From: Wenzhouxiangella limi
GTDB lineage: Bacteria > Pseudomonadota > Gammaproteobacteria > Xanthomonadales > Wenzhouxiangellaceae
Length of the DNA: 64,000 nt
Direction: 5' to 3'
Assembly: GCF_010499265.1 (NCBI RefSeq)
Contig: NZ_JAAGSC010000043.1
Location: forward strand, 315,493-379,492
The notes below the pieces were generated by a model. It was given only the letters and a program-made list of their open reading frames with translations, made no database searches and was not told the DNA's origin. A program made the translations under genes and the position numbers. Below are positions 52,920 to 64,000 of this stretch, piece by piece (positions within the stretch are counted from its first letter, which is position 1; every line of letters starts with the position of its first letter).

Positions 52920-54542
52920 GTGAGCCTGCTGCGATCCACGTTCAACTTCGGTGCCATGACCCTGGTCTCGCGCATCCTGGGGTTTGCCCGCGATGTCGTG
53001 CTGGCGCGCGGGTTTGGCGCCAGCGCCGCGACGGATGCCTTCTTCGTTGCCTTCAAGATCCCCAATTTTCTGCGCCGCCTGTTCGCCGAAGGGTCGTTTT
53101 CCCTGGCTTTCGTGCCCGTGCTGGCGGAGTACCGGGAGCGCGGAGACCGGGCCGAGTTGAAGTCGCTGATCGATGCCACGGCCGGCACCCTGCTGGCCGT
53201 TCTGCTGGTGATCACAGCGCTGGGCGTGGCTGCTGCACCGTGGGTGGTGCGGATCTTTGCGCCCGGGTTTGCGGCCGAGCCGGAGCAGCTGGCGCTGGCC
53301 GCGGACATGCTTCGGGTGACCTTCCCCTACCTGCTGTTCATTGCCATGACGGCGCTGGCCGGCGGCATTCTCAACACCTTTGGCCGCTTTGCGTTGCCGG
53401 CGCTGACGCCAGCCTTGCTGAACGTGTCGCTGATCGTTGCCGCCCTGGCGGTCAGCCCTTATTTCGCCGAGCCGGTCAAGGCACTGGCCTGGGGGGTGCT
53501 GGTCGCCGGCGTTGTCCAGCTGGCCGTGCAGTTGCCGGTGCTGGCCCGGCACGGTGTCCTGCCGCGGCCCCGGGCCGGTTTCACCCATCCCGGGGTCCGA
53601 CGGATCCTGCGCCTGATGGTGCCGACCCTGTTCGGTTCTTCCGTCGCGCAGATCAACCTGCTGCTTGACGTGTTGATTGCCTCGCTGCTCATTTCCGGCT
53701 CGTTGAGTTGGCTTTATTACGCTGACCGGCTGATGGAGTTCCCGCTGGGCCTGTTCGGGGTGGCCCTGTCGACCGTCATCCTGCCCAGTCTGGCCGGGCT
53801 TTACGCGCGCAAGCGGGTCGGCGAGTTTCGGGCCACGCTGGACTGGGCGGTGCTGCTGGGGATCGTGGTCGGGCTGCCGGCCGCCGGCGGGCTGGCGGTG
53901 CTGGCCGAGGCGGTCAACGTCACCCTGTTCCACTACGGCGCTTTCGAGATGACCGACGTGCGCATGGCCGCCCTGGCGCTGATGGTTTATTGCCTGGGCC
54001 TGCCCGCCTTCATCGGGGTCAAGATTCTTGCCCCGGCCTATTTCTCGCGCCAGGACACGCGCACGCCGGTGCGCATCGCGGTCATGGCGCTGGTCGCCAA
54101 CATGCTGCTCAATGTGGTTTTCGTGCTGGCGCTGACGCATTATCTGGCCGGGGGCGACTTCTCGGCCGGTCTGCTGGCGACCCTGGCCGCTCATCCGGGG
54201 GCACACGTGGCCCTGGCGCTGGCCTCAAGCGCTTCGGCCTGGCTCAATGCAAGCCTGCTGTGGCGCAATCTGCGCGAACCCGGCCTGGCACCGCGGTTGC
54301 CGTGGGCTCGTCTGGGTCAGGTGCTGCCGGCCTGCTTTTTGATGATGCTGGCGGTGAAATGGATCGTGCCCGACGCCGTCGTGCTGGCAACTTACGGCCC
54401 CGGCGGCCGGGCCGGGTGGCTTGCGCTGGCGGTGGCGGCTGGTGCCGCGGTCTACGGCGGGTCAATGCTGGCGCTGGGAATGCGCCCTGGGCAGCTTGCG
54501 CGGCCGCTGATCAACAACGGTCCGGAGCAAGGCTCGCGATGA
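52920..54542 (+). CDS. murJ: Lipid II flippase MurJ
   Basis: A 540-residue MOP-superfamily protein with about 14 membrane helices that moves lipid II across the inner membrane for peptidoglycan synthesis. The N-terminus SLLRSTFNFGAMTLVSRILG, FARDVVLARGFGAS-ATDAF, FKIPNFLRRLFAEGSF and FAPGF are the MurJ hallmarks, including the functionally important Arg residues. GTG at 52920 has GGAGG upstream at 52911-52915. It begins the murJ-ribF-ileS-lspA run. Length is slightly above E. coli MurJ (511), from the C-terminal helices. Confidence 0.95.
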   Translation: MSLLRSTFNFGAMTLVSRILGFARDVVLARGFGASAATDAFFVAFKIPNFLRRLFAEGSFSLAFVPVLAEYRERGDRAELKSLIDATAGTLLAVLLVITALGVAAAPWVVRIFAPGFAAEPEQLALAADMLRVTFPYLLFIAMTALAGGILNTFGRFALPALTPALLNVSLIVAALAVSPYFAEPVKALAWGVLVAGVVQLAVQLPVLARHGVLPRPRAGFTHPGVRRILRLMVPTLFGSSVAQINLLLDVLIASLLISGSLSWLYYADRLMEFPLGLFGVALSTVILPSLAGLYARKRVGEFRATLDWAVLLGIVVGLPAAGGLAVLAEAVNVTLFHYGAFEMTDVRMAALALMVYCLGLPAFIGVKILAPAYFSRQDTRTPVRIAVMALVANMLLNVVFVLALTHYLAGGDFSAGLLATLAAHPGAHVALALASSASAWLNASLLWRNLREPGLAPRLPWARLGQVLPACFLMMLAVKWIVPDAVVLATYGPGGRAGWLALAVAAGAAVYGGSMLALGMRPGQLARPLINNGPEQGSR

Positions 54543-54613
54543 CAGCGCCGGCGGCCGGGTCCTCTTTCGCCAACTCACCTTGTCGCTAAACCCGGTAGAA
54601 TTTGACCCCTGCC

Positions 54614-55546
54614 ATGGACCTCATTCGAAACCTCCACCCGCGTGTTCAGCCCGGTGAGCCGGTCGCGCTGACGATCGGTAACTTTGATGGCTTGCACCTG
54701 GGTCACCAGGCGCTGATTGCCGCGGTGCTCGGCCGCGCGCCGGATCTGGTGCCCGCGCTGATGTGTTTCGAGCCGCTTCCGGCCACCCTGTTTCGATCCG
54801 AGGCACCCGTTCCCCGGCTGATGGGGCCTGGCGACCGGATTCGCCGCTGCCGTCGGCTGGGTCTGGAGCGGCTGTTCATGCTGCGCTTCAACCGCGCTTT
54901 CGCCGCGCTCGATCCGGCGCTCTTCGTGCGCGATGTGGTCGTCAAGGGTGCGGGTGCCCGGCACGTCGTGGTCGGCGCGGATTTCCGTTTCGGCGCGCGT
55001 GCGGCCGGCGACGTGGATCTGCTGGCCCGGCTGGGCCAGGAGCTGGGTTTCAGCGTTGAGGTCATCGAGCCGGTCTGTCGGGATTCGGCAAAGATCTCGT
55101 CGAGCCGGATTCGACGATTACTCGCCGCCGGTGAGCTGGACGCGGCCGCTGCCCTGCTGGGACGACCCTACGCGCTGGGTGGGCGGGTCTTGAGCGGTCA
55201 GCAGCTGGGGCGCACCCTGGGTTTTCCGACGGTCAATCTGCGGCCGCCGGTGCCACCGGCGCTGCAGGGCGTGTTTGCGGTTCGCATCAGCGGTGCCGGG
55301 CTGGATAACCATCCCGGTGTGGCCAACCTGGGTCGCCGGCCGACCGTCAACGGTACCGAATGGCTGCTCGAAGCCCACCTGTTCGATTACGATGGCAATC
55401 TGTACGGTCGGCAGCTGGAAATCGAGTTCCGGCAGCGTCTGCGCGGCGAGGAAAAATTTGCCGATCTGGCCGCCATGACGCGCCAGATGCAGGTCGATGC
55501 CGCGCTGGCCCGGCGAGTGCTGGCGGCCGATACCGTCGTTTCCTGA
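54614..55546 (+). CDS. ribF: Bifunctional riboflavin kinase / FAD synthetase
   Basis: A 310-residue enzyme converting riboflavin to FMN and then FAD. The N-terminal adenylyltransferase domain has [16 protein letters not shown] (HxGH-like), [23 protein letters not shown] and [10 protein letters not shown]. The C-terminal kinase domain has [11 protein letters not shown] and [16 protein letters not shown] at 54614 is preferred over a TTG at 54602. It is 72 bases after murJ and 27 bases before ileS, in the conserved murJ-ribF-ileS-lspA order. Confidence 0.96.
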   Translation: MDLIRNLHPRVQPGEPVALTIGNFDGLHLGHQALIAAVLGRAPDLVPALMCFEPLPATLFRSEAPVPRLMGPGDRIRRCRRLGLERLFMLRFNRAFAALDPALFVRDVVVKGAGARHVVVGADFRFGARAAGDVDLLARLGQELGFSVEVIEPVCRDSAKISSSRIRRLLAAGELDAAAALLGRPYALGGRVLSGQQLGRTLGFPTVNLRPPVPPALQGVFAVRISGAGLDNHPGVANLGRRPTVNGTEWLLEAHLFDYDGNLYGRQLEIEFRQRLRGEEKFADLAAMTRQMQVDAALARRVLAADTVVS

Positions 55547-55572
55547 ATCTCCTGAATCTCGAGCCCAATCCC

Positions 55573-58367
<2,795 letters not shown>

Positions 58368-58377
<10 letters not shown>

Positions 58378-58886
58378 GCGCGGCAAGCGGCATGGGCTGG
58401 CCCCGATACTTGCTGTGGCTGGCGCTGGCCGCGCTGCTCGTGATGCTCGACTTGTGGACCAAGCATCTGGCGACACAGACGCTGGAACTTTATCGTCCCC
58501 GGGTCGTGACCGACTGGCTGAACCTGACCCTGGCCCACAACGACGGTGCGGCTTTCAGTTTTCTGGCCGGCGCCGGTGGCTGGCAGCGCTGGTTTTTCAC
58601 GGTCGTCGCCGTTCTGGTCAGCGCTGTGCTGCTGGTCTGGCTCAAGACCCTGCCCAATCGGGCGCGCCTGCTACCGGTTTCACTGGCGCTGGTGCTGGGC
58701 GGAGCGCTGGGCAACATGATCGACCGAATCCGCCTCGGCTACGTGGTCGATTTTATCGATGTGCACTACCAGGGCTGGCACTGGCCGGCGTTCAACGTCG
58801 CCGACAGCGCGATCGTGCTGGGGGTGATACTGCTGCTGATCGAGGGTTTCATCCCGCGCAAGGTCTCAGTGCAAGACCCGTCCTGA
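58368..58886 (+). CDS. lspA: Lipoprotein signal peptidase (signal peptidase II)
   Basis: A 172-residue inner-membrane aspartyl protease cleaving signal peptides of diacylglyceryl prolipoproteins. Four hydrophobic helices are visible; the catalytic Asp residues lie in [11 protein letters not shown] and [11 protein letters not shown]. The segment [12 protein letters not shown] corresponds to the family NxGaAF loop. The start is uncertain among ATG 58368 (10 bases inside ileS), TTG 58374 and ATG 58392; the last gives 164 residues, the E. coli length. It ends the murJ-ribF-ileS-lspA run; no fkpB or ispH follows. Confidence 0.94.
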
Positions 58887-58944
58887 GCTGCTTTAAGCTG
58901 ATCGGGCGACGGCACCGGCCTTGCCGGCGCCGCCGTCCATCGGT

Positions 58945-59628
58945 TCATTCTTCGCCCATGAAAAAGCCGAACAGGTGCAGCAGACTGGAAAACAGGTTGT
59001 AGATGGATACAAAAAGGGTGACGGTGGCCATGATGTAGTTGCGTTCGCCCCCGCGCACGATCTGCTGGGTCTGGTAGAGGATCAGCCCACACATCAGCAG
59101 CGCGAACATGGCCGACACCGCCAGCGCCAGAGCGCTCATTTCGAAGAAGATGGCGCCCAGGCCCGCCAGAAAGGCCACCAGGATCCCGACAAACAGAAAC
59201 GGGCCCATGAAGCTGAAGTCCCGTTGCGTGGTGACTGCAAACGCCGACAGGCCGACGAAGGCCACGGCCGTGGAGCCAAAGGCGGCAATGACCAGCTCGT
59301 GGCCGTTACTGAAGACCGTCAGGTAGCTGTTGATGATCGGTCCGAAGGTGGCGCCCATGAAGCCGGTCAGGGCAAAGACGGCAAGCAGACCCCAGGCCGA
59401 ATTACGCAGCGCGGTGGTCAGAAACAACAACCCGAAATATCCGACCAGCGTGATCAGGACGCCGGGATACGGCCAGTTGTTGGTCATGGCCAGATACGCC
59501 ATGAACGAACTGAACAGCAGCGTCAACGCCAGCAGATTCCAGGTGTTGCGCAAAACCTTACGGGCATCTTCATCGATCTCGGCGCCGCTGCTGCGAGGAA
59601 TGGAAACGGTTCTCAGTCGATCGTTCAT
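58945..59628 (-). CDS. Bax inhibitor-1/YccA-family membrane protein
   Basis: A 227-residue protein with seven hydrophobic helices after a short polar N-terminus (TVSIPRSSGAEIDEDARKVL). The family landmarks are FMGATFGPIINSYLTVF after helix 3 and the C-terminal TLFVSIYNLFSSLLHLFGFF, ending in acidic residues. Bacterial relatives include YccA, which binds the FtsH protease, and BsYetJ, a pH-sensitive calcium leak channel; which role applies here is unknown. It faces convergent lspA. Its upstream region has an extended -10 element and one perfect DnaA-box sequence. Confidence 0.92.
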   Translation of the reverse strand: MNDRLRTVSIPRSSGAEIDEDARKVLRNTWNLLALTLLFSSFMAYLAMTNNWPYPGVLITLVGYFGLLFLTTALRNSAWGLLAVFALTGFMGATFGPIINSYLTVFSNGHELVIAAFGSTAVAFVGLSAFAVTTQRDFSFMGPFLFVGILVAFLAGLGAIFFEMSALALAVSAMFALLMCGLILYQTQQIVRGGERNYIMATVTLFVSIYNLFSSLLHLFGFFMGEE

Positions 59629-59677
59629 CTTCGGTCAACCAATCCTTTGAAGTTGAGGGTTAGTGGAAACAGTCTGC

Positions 59678-59686
59678 TGTGGATAA
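59678..59686 (-). promoter_or_regulatory. Isolated DnaA-box consensus upstream of the BI-1 gene
   Basis: TTATCCACA on the minus strand, 49 bases upstream of the BI-1 family ATG and inside its probable leader. A single box may be chance. Confidence 0.3.
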
Positions 59687-59725
59687 CGCGCGGACGGGTC
59701 ATCCATGCAGCGTCTATTGACCGTT

Positions 59726-59734
59726 ATCCTAGCA
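59726..59734 (-). promoter_or_regulatory. Extended -10 element for the BI-1 family gene
   Basis: TGCTAGGAT on the minus strand, giving a leader of roughly 90 bases. No clear -35. Confidence 0.3.
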
Positions 59735-59772
59735 GGAAGGTTTCATGGCCGCCGTGGAAATGCTTCCAGTGG

Positions 59773-59801
59773 TTCCATCGTCGGACAGTCCGGGCTATAA
59801 T
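59773..59801 (+). promoter_or_regulatory. Sigma70 promoter for rplY-pth-ychF
   Basis: A perfect TATAAT at 59796-59801 with TTCCAT at 59773-59778, spacing 17. It lies 87 bases before the rplY ATG and faces away from the BI-1 gene. Confidence 0.5.
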
Positions 59802-59888
59802 AGGCGGCTGTCCTGATTGCCTGGTCGCGGGCGTTCGGGTTTTTCAATCCTGTCGCAACCGGTTGTTGCAACCGAAGTGAGTGCACTC

Positions 59889-60638
59889 ATGAGCAAGAAT
59901 TTTGAAATTTCGGCCGAACTGCGTGCCGATGTGGGGAAAGGTGCGAGCCGCCGCCTGCGTCGCACGGGCAAAGTGCCGGCTGTTTTGTACGGAGGCGATC
60001 GTGATCCGGTCAATCTGATCGTGGACCACAACTACCTGATCCACGCCATCGAGGACGAGGCTTTTCGCTCCTCGGTGCTGGACATTGTGGTTGCTGACGG
60101 CAAGCGCCAGAGCGTGGTGCTGCGAGACCTGCAGACCCATCCATTCAAACCGCTGCTGACCCACGTGGACTTTTTGCGGGTCTCGGCCGGGCAGGAGTTG
60201 CGGATCGATGTGCCGCTGCATTTCGTCAACGAGGACAAGTCCCCGGCGGCGCGGCAGGCGGGCGTGGTGGTTTCGCACCAGATCACGGAGGTCGAGATTG
60301 CGGCCACTCCGGAAAATCTCCCCGAATATCTCGAAATCGACCTGACCCATCTGGAGCCCGGCGAGAGCGTCCTGCTCAGCCAGATTAGCTTGCCGGCCGG
60401 CGTGACCATTCCGACCCTCGAGGTTTCCGAAGACAACGATGCTGCCGTCGTCGCTGCCATCTACATCCGCGAAGGACAGGGCACTGGTGAGCTGGCCGCT
60501 GAGGCTGACGCGGCCGCCGATATTGCCCCTGAGGTGGAAACGATCGAAGAGTCCGAGGCGGCCGATGAGGCCGGTGAAGGCGAAGGCGATGAGTCGGCCG
60601 ACGATGCGGATGCTGAAAACGAGAAAAAGCCGGACTAG
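59889..60638 (+). CDS. rplY: 50S ribosomal protein L25 (CTC/TL5 form)
   Basis: A 249-residue long form of L25. The N-terminal domain (about 1-95) binds 5S rRNA loop E (ISAELRADVGKGASRRLRR, GKVPAVLYGG), and the C-terminal beta domain (about 100-190) is the TL5/CTC extension. A strongly acidic tail follows from about residue 203 (EESEAADEAGEGEGDESADD), ending in lysines. ATG at 59889 matches the family start; a GTG at 59877 is possible. It is 27 bases upstream of pth, the conserved rplY-pth-ychF order; prs, usually before it, is not present here. Confidence 0.96.
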   Translation: MSKNFEISAELRADVGKGASRRLRRTGKVPAVLYGGDRDPVNLIVDHNYLIHAIEDEAFRSSVLDIVVADGKRQSVVLRDLQTHPFKPLLTHVDFLRVSAGQELRIDVPLHFVNEDKSPAARQAGVVVSHQITEVEIAATPENLPEYLEIDLTHLEPGESVLLSQISLPAGVTIPTLEVSEDNDAAVVAAIYIREGQGTGELAAEADAAADIAPEVETIEESEAADEAGEGEGDESADDADAENEKKPD

Positions 60639-60665
60639 GGCGCTCACCGTTCGGGCGCATCCGGA

Positions 60666-61292
60666 GTGAGCACCCGCTGGCTGATCGTCGGGCTGGGTAA
60701 TCCCGGCAGCAAGTACAGCAGAACCCGGCACAACGCCGGGTTCTGGTTTTTGGATGCCCTGGATCGCCGAATTGGCCTGGCGTTGAAGACGGAGCGCAAG
60801 TTCCACGGCGATGCCGGCAAGACGCGCCTGGGCGCTGTCGATGTCGTCGGTCTCAAGCCGGATACCTTCATGAACGACTCGGGCCGTGCCGTGCGCGCGG
60901 TGGCCGCTTATTTCGACATTCCAATCGACCGCATCCTGGTCGCCTACGATGATCTCGATCTGCCGCCGGGAACGGTGCGGCTCAAGCTGGGCGGTGGCCA
61001 TGGCGGGCACAACGGCCTGCGCAGCCTGTTCTCGCACCTCGGAGATCCGGGGTTCTGGCGGCTGCGGATCGGTATCGGTCACCCCGGCGTGCGCGAGGCG
61101 GTCACGCCCTGGGTGCTCAGCCGGGCCGGAGCCGAGGACGAGCGGGGCATGATTGAGGCGATTGATCGGGCGATTGATATCGTGCCGACGCTGCTGCGCG
61201 GTGAGACCGACCGTGCGCTGCAGGCCCTGCATACCGCGCCGCCGGATCCCGCGGCAGCCGATCCCGAACAGCACAAAGGAGAAAAACGCTAA
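60666..61292 (+). CDS. pth: Peptidyl-tRNA hydrolase
   Basis: A 208-residue enzyme releasing peptides from peptidyl-tRNA that has dropped off the ribosome. The catalytic His is in [16 protein letters not shown], with GLGNPGSKY before it, [10 protein letters not shown] and [12 protein letters not shown] following. GTG at 60666 is 27 bases after rplY. Its stop overlaps the ychF ATG by one base (TAATG). The C-terminal tail ([16 protein letters not shown]) is longer and more polar than in E. coli Pth. Confidence 0.96.
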   Translation: MSTRWLIVGLGNPGSKYSRTRHNAGFWFLDALDRRIGLALKTERKFHGDAGKTRLGAVDVVGLKPDTFMNDSGRAVRAVAAYFDIPIDRILVAYDDLDLPPGTVRLKLGGGHGGHNGLRSLFSHLGDPGFWRLRIGIGHPGVREAVTPWVLSRAGAEDERGMIEAIDRAIDIVPTLLRGETDRALQALHTAPPDPAAADPEQHKGEKR

Positions 61293-62383
61293 TGGGTTTT
61301 CAGTGCGGCATCGTTGGTTTGCCGAACGTGGGCAAGTCGACCCTGTTCAACTGCCTGACGCGGGCTGGAATCGCGGCGGAAAACTACCCTTTTTGCACCA
61401 TCGAGCCCAACGTGGGAATGGTCGCGGTGCCCGATCCACGGCTCGAGGCGCTGGCCGGCATCGCCCGGCCAGAAAAGGTTGTGCCGACCATGATGCAGTT
61501 TGTCGACATTGCCGGGCTCGTTTCCGGGGCCTCGCGCGGGGAGGGCCTGGGCAACAAGTTTCTCGCCCACATTCGGGAAACCGACGCGATTGCCCATATC
61601 GTGCGCTGCTTCGTCAACGACGACGTCACCCACGTGGCGGGCAAGGTCGACCCGCTGGCCGATATCGAGACCATCGATACCGAGCTGGTGCTTGCCGATC
61701 TCGAGTCGGCCGAGCGGGCGCTGGAGCGCGCGAGTCGTCAGACGAAATCAGGCGACAAGGAAGCCAAAAAAATGGAGGCGGTGCTCGAGCGGGTGGTTGC
61801 GCATCTCGGCGCCGGACAGCCGTTGCGCACGTTGGCAACCGAAAGCGAGGAGCGCGAGGTGCTGAAATCCTGGCATTTCATTACCGCCAAGCCGGTGCTG
61901 TATGTGGCCAATGTCGACGACCGCGCGGCCGAAGACAATGAACAGGTTGCAGCGGTCCGGCGCCATGCGGCCGCAGAGGGGGCCGAAGTGGTTGTGCTCT
62001 GTGCCGCCCTCGAGGCCGAACTGGCCGAGCTCGACCCCGAGGAGCAGGCCGAATTCCTGGCTGATCTCGGCCAGACCGAGCCGGGCCTGCATCGCCTGAT
62101 CCGGGCCGGTTATGCGCTGCTTGACCTGCTGACGTTCTTTACCGCCGGACCGAAGGAGGTGCGGGCATGGACGGTGCGTCGGGGTGCGACCGCGCCCCAG
62201 GCCGCCGGGCGTATCCACACCGATTTCGAGAAAGGTTTCATCCGGGCCGAAGTGACCGGCTACGAGGATTTCGTCGCCTGCGGCGGCGAAAGCGGCGCCC
62301 GGGCGGCGGGCCGGCTGCGCCTCGAAGGCCGCGATTACCGGGTGGTCGAGGGCGATGTCATGCATTTCCGATTCAACGTCTGA
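61292..62383 (+). CDS. ychF: Ribosome-associated ATPase/GTPase YchF (OLA1 family)
   Basis: A 363-residue Obg-family P-loop protein that prefers ATP. G1 is [12 protein letters not shown] (residues 8-19), G3 is [18 protein letters not shown], and the usual NKxD of GTPases is replaced (VLYVANVDD), consistent with ATP preference. A coiled-coil insertion (about 130-205) and a C-terminal TGS domain (about 280-363, [23 protein letters not shown]) follow. It binds the ribosome and affects stress responses and translation start. The message starts with rplY and ends here; the next genes are tRNAs. Confidence 0.97.
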   Translation: MGFQCGIVGLPNVGKSTLFNCLTRAGIAAENYPFCTIEPNVGMVAVPDPRLEALAGIARPEKVVPTMMQFVDIAGLVSGASRGEGLGNKFLAHIRETDAIAHIVRCFVNDDVTHVAGKVDPLADIETIDTELVLADLESAERALERASRQTKSGDKEAKKMEAVLERVVAHLGAGQPLRTLATESEEREVLKSWHFITAKPVLYVANVDDRAAEDNEQVAAVRRHAAAEGAEVVVLCAALEAELAELDPEEQAEFLADLGQTEPGLHRLIRAGYALLDLLTFFTAGPKEVRAWTVRRGATAPQAAGRIHTDFEKGFIRAEVTGYEDFVACGGESGARAAGRLRLEGRDYRVVEGDVMHFRFNV

Positions 62384-62397
62384 AGCGTCTGCCTGCA

Positions 62398-62417
62398 GCG
62401 AGACGCGTCGGTCTCGC
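62398..62417 (+). terminator. Short hairpin after ychF
   Basis: A perfect 7-base stem, GCGAGAC (62398-62404) with GTCTCGC (62411-62417), and a 6-base loop, 14 bases after the ychF stop. No T run follows, so terminator activity is uncertain. Confidence 0.3.
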
Positions 62418-62439
62418 GCCAGGATCTGCAAAACAGGTG

Positions 62440-62468
62440 TTGACTCGCATTGAGCAATACGCGACAAT
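62440..62468 (+). promoter_or_regulatory. Promoter of the tRNA-Tyr-Gly-Thr-tuf unit
   Basis: TTGACT at 62440-62445 and GACAAT at 62463-62468 with exactly 17 bases between, about 56 bases before tRNA-Tyr. The strong -35 fits a highly expressed stable-RNA unit. Confidence 0.5.
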
Positions 62469-62524
62469 TGCGGGCTTCGTCTGGATTTGACGTATTTTGC
62501 TGGTTTTGAAGCGTCGAAGCGTGC

Positions 62525-62609
62525 GGAGGGGTACTCAAGCGGTCAACGAGGGCAGACTGTAAATCTGCTGGCTATGCCTTCGCAGGTTCGAATCCTGCCC
62601 CCTCCACCA
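62525..62609 (+). tRNA. tRNA-Tyr (anticodon GTA)
   Basis: An 85-base type II tRNA including encoded CCA (62607-62609). The acceptor stem GGAGGGG (62525-62531) pairs with CCCCTCC (62599-62605), the anticodon GTA is at 62559-62561, and the long variable arm and GGTTCGAATCC T-arm are present. Confidence 0.97.
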
Positions 62610-62647
62610 TCATTCGGCATCAAGTTGGAGGTGAACCGGAACGCTTT

Positions 62648-62721
<74 letters not shown>

Positions 62722-62734
62722 ACAATTTGAACGC

Positions 62735-62810
<76 letters not shown>

Positions 62811-62858
62811 GGTCCGGATTTACAGGTCGATATCAACAGGGAACGGAGTTTAAGAGGC

Positions 62859-64000
62859 ATGTCCAAGGCAAAGTTTGAACGCAACAAGCCGCACGTGAAC
62901 GTGGGCACGATTGGTCACGTGGACCACGGCAAGACGACGCTGACGGCGGCGCTGACGAAGGTGTGCGCGGAGGCCCGCGGCGGCGAGTTTCGTGCCTACG
63001 ACCAGATTGACAATGCGCCCGAAGAGCGCGAACGCGGGATCACGATTGCCTCGGCGCACGTGGAGTACGAGTCGGATGCTCGTCACTACGCGCACGTGGA
63101 CTGCCCTGGTCACGCCGACTATGTGAAGAACATGATCACTGGTGCGGCCCAGATGGACGGTGCGATTCTGGTGGTCTCTGCCGCCGACGGTCCGATGCCG
63201 CAAACGCGCGAGCACATTTTGCTGGCCCGCCAGGTGGGTGTGCCGTGCATTCTGGTCTACCTGAACAAGGCCGACATGGTTGACGACGCCGAGCTGCTGG
63301 AGCTGGTGGAGATGGAGGTTCGCGAGTTGCTGAGCGACTACGACTTCCCGGGCGACGATACGCCGATCATCACGGGCTCTGCGCTCAAGGCGCTGGAAGG
63401 CGACGACAGCGAGATTGGCGTGCCGTCGATTCTGCAGCTGGTTGAGGCGCTCGACACCTACGTGCCGGAGCCGGAGCGTGATCTGGACAAGGCGTTTTTG
63501 ATGCCGATCGAGGACGTGTTCTCGATTTCCGGCCGTGGCACGGTGGTGACCGGTCGCGTCGAGCGCGGGATTGTCAAGGTGGGCGACGAGATCGAGATTG
63601 TCGGGATCAAGGACACGACCAAGACGACCTGCACCGGCGTGGAGATGTTCCGCAAGCTGCTCGACCAGGGTCAGGCGGGTGACAACGTGGGCGTTTTGCT
63701 CCGGGGCACCAAGCGCGACGACGTCGAGCGCGGCCAGGTGCTGGCCAAGCCGGGCACGATCACCCCGCACACCAAGTTCGAGGCCGAAGTCTACGTCCTG
63801 AGCAAGGAAGAGGGCGGTCGTCATACGCCGTTTTTCAAGGGCTACCGGCCGCAGTTTTACTTCCGGACCACGGACGTGACCGGTTCGGTGGAGCTGCCGG
63901 AAGGCGTGGAAATGGTGATGCCGGGTGACAACGTGCAGATGCAGGTTGAGCTGATCGCGCCGATCGCGATGGAAGAAGGCCTGCGTTTCGCCATCCGCGA
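62859..64000 (+). CDS. tuf: Elongation factor Tu, truncated by window end
   Basis: The first 380 or so of an expected 396 residues. It begins [21 protein letters not shown]1 is GHVDHGKT, G2 is RGITI, G3 is [10 protein letters not shown]4 is NKAD, and domains II and III follow ([40 protein letters not shown]). EF-Tu carries aminoacyl-tRNA to the ribosome. The ATG at 62859 has AGAGG just upstream. The tRNA-Tyr-Gly-Thr-tuf arrangement matches E. coli tufB and implies a shared primary transcript. The stop lies beyond the window. Confidence 0.98.
   Translation, partial: MSKAKFERNKPHVNVGTIGHVDHGKTTLTAALTKVCAEARGGEFRAYDQIDNAPEERERGITIASAHVEYESDARHYAHVDCPGHADYVKNMITGAAQMDGAILVVSAADGPMPQTREHILLARQVGVPCILVYLNKADMVDDAELLELVEMEVRELLSDYDFPGDDTPIITGSALKALEGDDSEIGVPSILQLVEALDTYVPEPERDLDKAFLMPIEDVFSISGRGTVVTGRVERGIVKVGDEIEIVGIKDTTKTTCTGVEMFRKLLDQGQAGDNVGVLLRGTKRDDVERGQVLAKPGTITPHTKFEAEVYVLSKEEGGRHTPFFKGYRPQFYFRTTDVTGSVELPEGVEMVMPGDNVQMQVELIAPIAMEEGLRFAIR

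Noticed and set aside
62487..62492. TTGACG as a second -35 for the tRNA unit
   Set aside because: No -10-like hexamer lies 16-18 bases downstream, whereas the TTGACT/GACAAT pair at 62440-62468 has exact spacing.

Overview
This 64 kb window is a compact, high-G+C chromosomal segment of a gammaproteobacterium. The gene orders asd-fimV-truA-trpFBA-accD-folC-SPOR-cvpA-purF, rpsT / murJ-ribF-ileS-lspA, rplY-pth-ychF and tRNA(Tyr-Gly-Thr)-tuf are all gammaproteobacterial. A murL-murD2 pair points to the Xanthomonadales or their neighbours (Wenzhouxiangella-like lineages are my guess, made from gene content only). I see no prophage, integrase, transposase, plasmid or CRISPR genes. Nearly all the DNA is housekeeping, and the unusual material lies in short intergenic stretches and a few odd proteins.

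Layout. 1-6.4 kb: the tail of a YihY-type membrane protein, two tandem paralogous small proteins of unknown function, a MATE exporter, and the ybbP-ybbA ABC exporter divergent from tesA. 6.5-10.3 kb: ETF-ubiquinone oxidoreductase, aroC and asd. 10.4-21.5 kb: a long co-directional run of fimV, truA, trpF, trpB, trpA, accD, folC, a double-SPOR protein, cvpA and purF, many with overlapping starts and stops. 21.5-24.5 kb: photolyase, a GNAT-like/M15 peptidase fusion and a small exported protein. 24.5-30.6 kb (minus strand): a bepA-like M48 protease, then ppk, ppx and epmA with overlapping ends. 30.6-33 kb: tusD/tusC/tusE-like sulfur relay genes, glutaredoxin and NAD-type isocitrate dehydrogenase. 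33-39.8 kb: an outer-membrane protein, an AI-2E-family permease, murL-murD2 (an alternative route to D-Glu in peptidoglycan), ispB and ssb. 39.8-46.5 kb: rfbB, a repeat array of about 0.8 kb, rfbA-rfbC-rfbD (dTDP-L-rhamnose), manC/algA (GDP-mannose) and a DUF1684 protein. 46.5-52.5 kb: a large nested inverted-repeat element, comEA-like, a small unknown protein, a DnaA-box/AT-rich patch, sbcB, msrA, a histidine phosphatase, an SDR, a lytic transglycosylase and a universal stress protein. 52.5-64 kb: rpsT, murJ-ribF-ileS-lspA, a BI-1 family protein, rplY-pth-ychF, three tRNAs and the start of tuf.

Cell-wall genes recur: murL-murD2 (precursor), ispB (quinone side chain), murJ (lipid II flipping), SPOR and M15 proteins, a lytic transglycosylase and nucleotide-sugar synthesis. 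Items most worth a second look are (i) the 230-233 bp tandem repeats, each able to fold into a long hairpin, inside the rhamnose operon; (ii) the 269 bp element with 35-nt perfect terminal inverted repeats enclosing two further hairpins; (iii) five DnaA-box-like sites beside an AT-rich patch near 47.7-47.9 kb; (iv) murL-murD2; (v) a TusE-type protein keeping both DsrC cysteines; and (vi) the GNAT-like/M15 fusion. Assignments rest on reading motifs and gene order by eye; no database search was run.
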